Shown here: positions 60,480-64,000 of the stretch, piece by piece
Layout of the letters: every line of letters begins with the position of its first letter
Numbering within the stretch: position 1 is the stretch's first letter
Origin: Prorocentrum cordatum
Taxonomy: Eukaryota > Sar > Dinophyceae > Prorocentrales > Prorocentraceae
NCBI GenBank assembly: GCA_963575745.1
Contig: CAUYUJ010019615.1
Coordinates: 348,513 to 412,512, forward strand
Reading direction: 5' to 3'
DNA: 64,000 nucleotides
The notes under the pieces: generated by a model
What the model was told of the DNA's origin: nothing
Seen by the model: only the letters and a program-made list of their open reading frames with translations
Databases searched by the model: none
Made by a program: the position numbers and the translations under genes

Positions 60480-61345
60480 CACCCCTCACACGTTTCGTGG
60501 TCCCATGGGGAGCTCCACCGGAGGTCCCATTGCTACCGCCCGCATGCGTCCCCCCACCCAGTACAGCGTTTCGTGGCCTCATGGGAAGCTCCACCGAAGG
60601 TCCCAGCGCTACCGCACGCACGCGTCTCCCCTCCAGTACAGCGTTTGGTGGCCCCATAAGGAGCTTCACAGAAGGTCCCAGCGCTACCGCCTGCATGTGT
60701 CCCCCCCACCCAGAACAGCGTTTCGTGGCCCCATGGGGAGCTCCACCGAAGGTCCCAGTGGCGCAGTTCGCATGCGTCACCCCCCCCAAACAGTACAGCG
60801 TTTCGTAGCCCCATGAGGATCTCCACCGAAGGTCCCAGTGGCGCAGTTCGCATGCGTCTCCCCCACCCAGTGCTGAGGTCCCAGTGGCGCAGATCGCATG
60901 CGTCTCCCCCCCACCAAGTACACCGTCTCGTGGCCCCGTGGGGAGCTCCACCGTTGGTCCCAGTGGCGCAGTTCGCATGCGTCTCCCCAACCTTGTACAT
61001 CGTTTCGCTCCACCGAAGGTCCCAGTGGCGCAGTTTGCATGCGCCCCCCCTCACCCAGTACAGCGCCTTGTGGCCCCATGGGGAGCTCCACCGAAGGCTC
61101 CGGTGACAATGTTCGCATGCGTTTCCCCCATCCAGTACAGCATTTCATGGCCCCATAAGGAGCTTCATCGAAGGCCCCAGTGACGGTGTTCGCATGCTTT
61201 CCCTCCCGCCCAGTACAGCGCTTCGTGGCCCCATTGGGAGCTCCACCGGAGGCCCCTGTGGCTGTAATCGCATTCGTTTGCCCCACCCGGTACAGCGCTT
61301 CGTGGCCCCATAGGGAGCTCCTCCGAAGGCCCCATTGGCGGCCCC
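60480..61345 (+). repeat. 78-bp tandem array, about 11 units
   Basis: Unit: CGTTTCGTGGCCCCATGGGG, AGCTCCACCGAAGGTCCCAG, TGGCGCAGTTCGCATGCGTC, TCCCCCACCCAGTACAG. Start points near 60489, 60568, 60641, 60719, 60798, 60926, 61063, 61140, 61218 and 61296, with two shortened units between. A 650-base minus-strand open frame is repeat translation. Confidence 0.93.
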
Positions 61346-61865
61346 GCCCCATTGCGGCGCAATCCTCACACTTTTCGCGGCACCGTATTGCGTTGCGTCT
61401 AAAGCACCAGTGGCACCGCCCACATGGCGGCCCCGCCGCACATCGGCACACCCTTCGCATGCTTCATGGCCCCATGAGGAGCTTGCCCGAAGGCGATACC
61501 CGCAACGACGGTACTCACAACTGCATATGGTTGGGTCCCTCGCCAGCATAATTCTACATGTTTTGTGCGGCGCCGCCGGACTTAAGAAGGTAAGGTGCTC
61601 GGAGGTTTTCATGCTGTTTGGCCTTGCCTTCGAGGCTGCGGATGGTTCCAAGCAGCTGCGCCTCGTCTCAGACGCCCCGGGGATGCCGGGATCGCCCCGA
61701 GCGACCGCGTGAGGCCAGAGATCCCCCCCGAAGACCACCGGAGCAGGGCAACCTGCGGCCCGCCCCTGGCGTCGTGCGCCTGTTGTTTGGGCCTGCCTGC
61801 TGGAGGCTCGTCGTCGCCTCGGCCGGATCCGCCCCGAAGAGCGGGCCAGGGCGCAGACCACCGGC
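61346..61865. other. no gene recognised
   Basis: Ends of the array blend into GGCCCCATGAGGAGC fragments (to about 61490). The rest is GC-rich with no supported coding sequence; a final tricorn exon could hide here but was not found. Confidence 0.4.
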
Positions 61866-61869
61866 GTCG

Positions 61870-62190
61870 TGATTCTGTCGCGTGCGAACCCCCGGAGGTC
61901 TCGACCCCAGAGGGGAGCGACAAGTGGCATAAGCATAAAAACTCGGAGGTCCGCGCGGATTTCTCGGATCGGCGCTGGACCCCCCTAGAGGCGCCTCCAG
62001 CGCCGCCCTTGGCGCGCTCCGGCGCCGATCCGAGAAATCCGCGCGGACCTCCGAGTTTTTCTGTTTATGACCTTGTCTGTTCCCTTAACATTCCCCGGGA
62101 CCGGCGTTTCATCCGGAGTCGTTTTCTGACGCGTCTGGGGTCTGGCCAGGGCACCCAGGGGCCAATCACTGCCAAAGAGCTTCCGTCGTG
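61870..62190 (-). repeat. minus copy of the 140-bp repeat split by a palindrome
   Basis: The two halves of one reverse copy (61870-61920 and 62080-62190) lie either side of the 61941-62060 palindrome, so the palindrome inserted into an existing repeat. Confidence 0.7.
61941..62060. mobile_element. near-perfect palindromic hairpin element (CCGCGCGGATTTCT family)
   Basis: AAAACTCGGAGGTCCGCGCG on the left is answered by CGCGCGGACCTCCGAGTTTT on the right; arms of about 50 bp almost without mismatch around a GCGCC core. The best-preserved member of the family. Confidence 0.9.
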
Positions 62191-62449
62191 ATTTCCACAC
62201 AGCCCGATGGGGTCCGGGGAGATGCGGTGGGTGCGCGCAGCGCTGGCGTGGCAGCGAGTCCAGCGCGGGTGTCCGAAATCGAGCGGCCTTAGTTCAGTCG
62301 CTATTGGATAGCCGCGATGGCAGTTCCGCCGTGGCAGAACCCAACCCGCCATAGACAGGATGTCGGAGCATTTGAGCCTCACCTGTCAGGGGGGGAGGCC
62401 CGAATTGCGACGTCGCGAGAAAAAAGTGATGTCGTTGAAGAATGGCCCT

Positions 62450-63095
62450 CAGCGGTTCCTGGGACCGTCAGCCAAAGACTCCGGATGAAAAGCCAGTCTT
62501 CGGAAATGGGACAAAGCCTCGGGGGAGGCACGCTGTGAGCAAGTCGTGCCAGAGGATGTCTTGGTACATATGGTGCGGCCGGCCTGGATGAGAGCCCGGT
62601 ACGCACGAGCGGAGGGGAAGGACGTGCAGGGGCCCTCGCGTGGCCGTGGACGCTCTTGCCCTCCGCACGTGTGCATCCAGCCAGCACGTGTCCCCGCGTG
62701 GTCCACGTGCGCGTGTTTCTCGCCGCGTGCCTTCTCCCGTGGCCTCTGTGGCATTCTGGTGTGTTCCGCCGGGGCCCGCCGTCTGAGGGAGCACGATGCC
62801 CAGGCCCCCTCGAGTCATGACAAAGTCACGACGGGCCTTGCTGTTGTTGCTGCTGTATTCGGCCTCTGGAGGGCCCTATCGGGCTTCGGGACTGTCAAAA
62901 AACGAGTCGGGATGAAAAACCGTTCACGGGGAAGGGGTCGATACCTTTGGGGTCGACGCCGTAAAGCAAATTATGACGTCGGGGGTCTGGGTGCCCAGAC
63001 ATCCTCAGATGTTGCATTTTTGTTCGCAACGCGCATGGTTCCCAAGGGTCTGGGCCCATTGCCCGGGACCGGCTTTTCATCCTTAGTATTTCTGG
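62450..63095. repeat. three copies of the dispersed 140-bp repeat
   Basis: Plus at about 62450-62560 and 62825-63000, minus at about 63005-63095. The last two face each other and form an inverted pair. No gene. Confidence 0.65.
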
Positions 63096-63173
63096 GTTTT
63101 CCCAACCATCTTGTGGTGTTGGGTCCTCGTTTTGAAGAGACAATCCACGCGTTCTCCTCTTCTCCTCTCCTCC

Positions 63174-63935
63174 CCCTTCCCCCATCCCTGCCAGAAGCCG
63201 ACTGGGGGTTATCGTCCGATCGCTCTCTTGGTTTGGTTGTATCGTGTTTGGGCCAAGGCCAGAATTATTCACGTGCGAGCTTGGGTCAAACAAATAGGCC
63301 AACCTTTTCTCGCACTCGGCATTGGAAGGTCGGCGACAGACGTCGCCTCGAGGGTCCTACTTCATGGCGAGGCCCATCTGCCTCAGAAAAAAGGTTGCGA
63401 GTGACGTTGACACTTGCCTGCACGCCATTGGTGACATTGAGCAATGTTTGATCGAGTAACGTAGGCCGTCATTGCGCACGCTGTACTCAAACACAGGTTT
63501 CATTGAGCATTGGTGTGTCTAGCTACACGCATGTGCGCGTACGAACGACGTTTTGCATGGCCTGGCGCCTGATCCGAACCTGTGTTTGCCTCTCGGGGAG
63601 TCCTTTCTGGGTGTAGCATGGCCATGTTATTTTTACACTTGGTTTTGTTATTCCCAGTGGATTCCGTGTATGGTAGTTCGGTGCACACCAACCGCGTGCT
63701 GCACGTGTACGCGAAAGACCTGCCCATTCAAGTGAAGACCACATAAGAGCAGATCTTCGAGCACGCGTGCTATGTGTTGAAGGGGGTAGTCGCCCTGCTC
63801 GGATCCGTTGGCTTGGCCCTCGCCAAACACAAGATGACTGTGACATGTGCGTATCTTTCGGTGGCCAAACGGGTCTGTCGTGCTCTTGGGCGCACGGATA
63901 TCGATACCTATCAGCCTGGGGAACCTTTGGGGTAG
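63174..63935 (+). pseudogene. decayed reverse transcriptase of a second LINE lineage
   Basis: One frame shows KPTGGYRPIALLVWLYRVWA, then GRSATDVASRVLLHGEA (the 'GyRPIgLlp-lyRvWar' start of a dinoflagellate-type RT), CSMAMLFLHLVLLFPVDSVY (motif B region), VLHVYAKDL at the Y-x-D-D position and LGSVGLALAKHKMTV beyond it. Several stops and at least one single-base shift (near 63447, at motif A) break it. The catalytic YxDD reads YAKD. Different enough from the 41-kb RT to be another family. Confidence 0.7.
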
Positions 63936-64000
63936 AGGTTACCCCTGGGCGTGCTTTACGCTTCCGGAAGTTAGAGGCCAGGCTGCGAACAATGAGCAGT
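63936..64000. other. window end, nothing recognised
   Basis: Short remainder after the RT relic. Confidence 0.4.

Noticed and set aside
60340-61936. Minus-strand frames over the 78-bp array
   Set aside because: 78 is divisible by three, so frames stay open through the repeat; the peptide is the repeat unit.

Overview
This window is nuclear DNA of a dinoflagellate. The strongest evidence is at 38277-38298: all 22 bases match the dinoflagellate trans-spliced leader (SL), and more decayed SL relics lie at 19419 and 26869. Other signs agree: GC-rich sequence packed with micro- and minisatellites, tiny exons in very long introns, and introns that open with GT, GC or GA but nearly always sit in an AG|G context. 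The species cannot be named from sequence alone. No prokaryotic operon, rRNA, tRNA or CRISPR array was seen.

The main host gene is on the + strand. At least 17 short exons between 8773 and 59827 add up to one homologue of tricorn protease (MEROPS S41 family). In order they encode: beta-propeller blades (exons near 8.8, 9.7, 13.6, 15.7 and 35.2 kb), the start of the C1 domain (37.4, 45.3 and 46.3 kb), a PDZ domain (46.3, 48.3 and 50.9 kb), and the C2 serine-protease domain (52.7, 53.4, 56.6, 57.3, 58.1, 59.3 and 59.7 kb). Reading phase is kept across almost every junction. The start and the last C-terminal residues were not found. Tricorn is known mainly from archaea and bacteria, so this looks like an acquired gene that later filled with introns.

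Two very large introns hold inserted cargo. The intron at 15.85-35.18 kb carries a block of about 14 kb (19.4-33.4 kb). It holds a three-exon Helitron-type Rep/Pif1-helicase gene (about 2,097 codons) with an SL relic upstream and oligo-A downstream; two unrecognised genes (26.9-28.3 and 29.05-29.87 kb); a satellite array of about 100-bp monomers; and a fourth broken gene (32.28-33.36 kb) whose intron is an inverted-repeat element. The whole block is loaded with the tetramer GTAT on the sense strand. The intron at 37.52-45.33 kb carries a complete LINE-type retrotransposon (38277-44277) with an exact SL at its 5' end, oligo-A at its 3' end and an 11-bp target duplication. A decayed reverse transcriptase of another lineage lies at 63.2-63.9 kb.

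The rest is repeats: arrays of CTTGGGGCCTC-type units (2.7-8.5, 19.2, 26.4, 28.7, 38.2 and 44.3 kb); a dispersed repeat of about 140 bp with about 19 copies; a MITE family with 8-10 bp target duplications (five copies); several families of hairpin or TIR elements; a 78-bp tandem array (60.5-61.3 kb); and long purine or triplet tracts. Several of these abut splice sites, which fits intron birth from inserted elements (introners). Exon boundaries rest on homology plus the AG|G rule and need transcript support.
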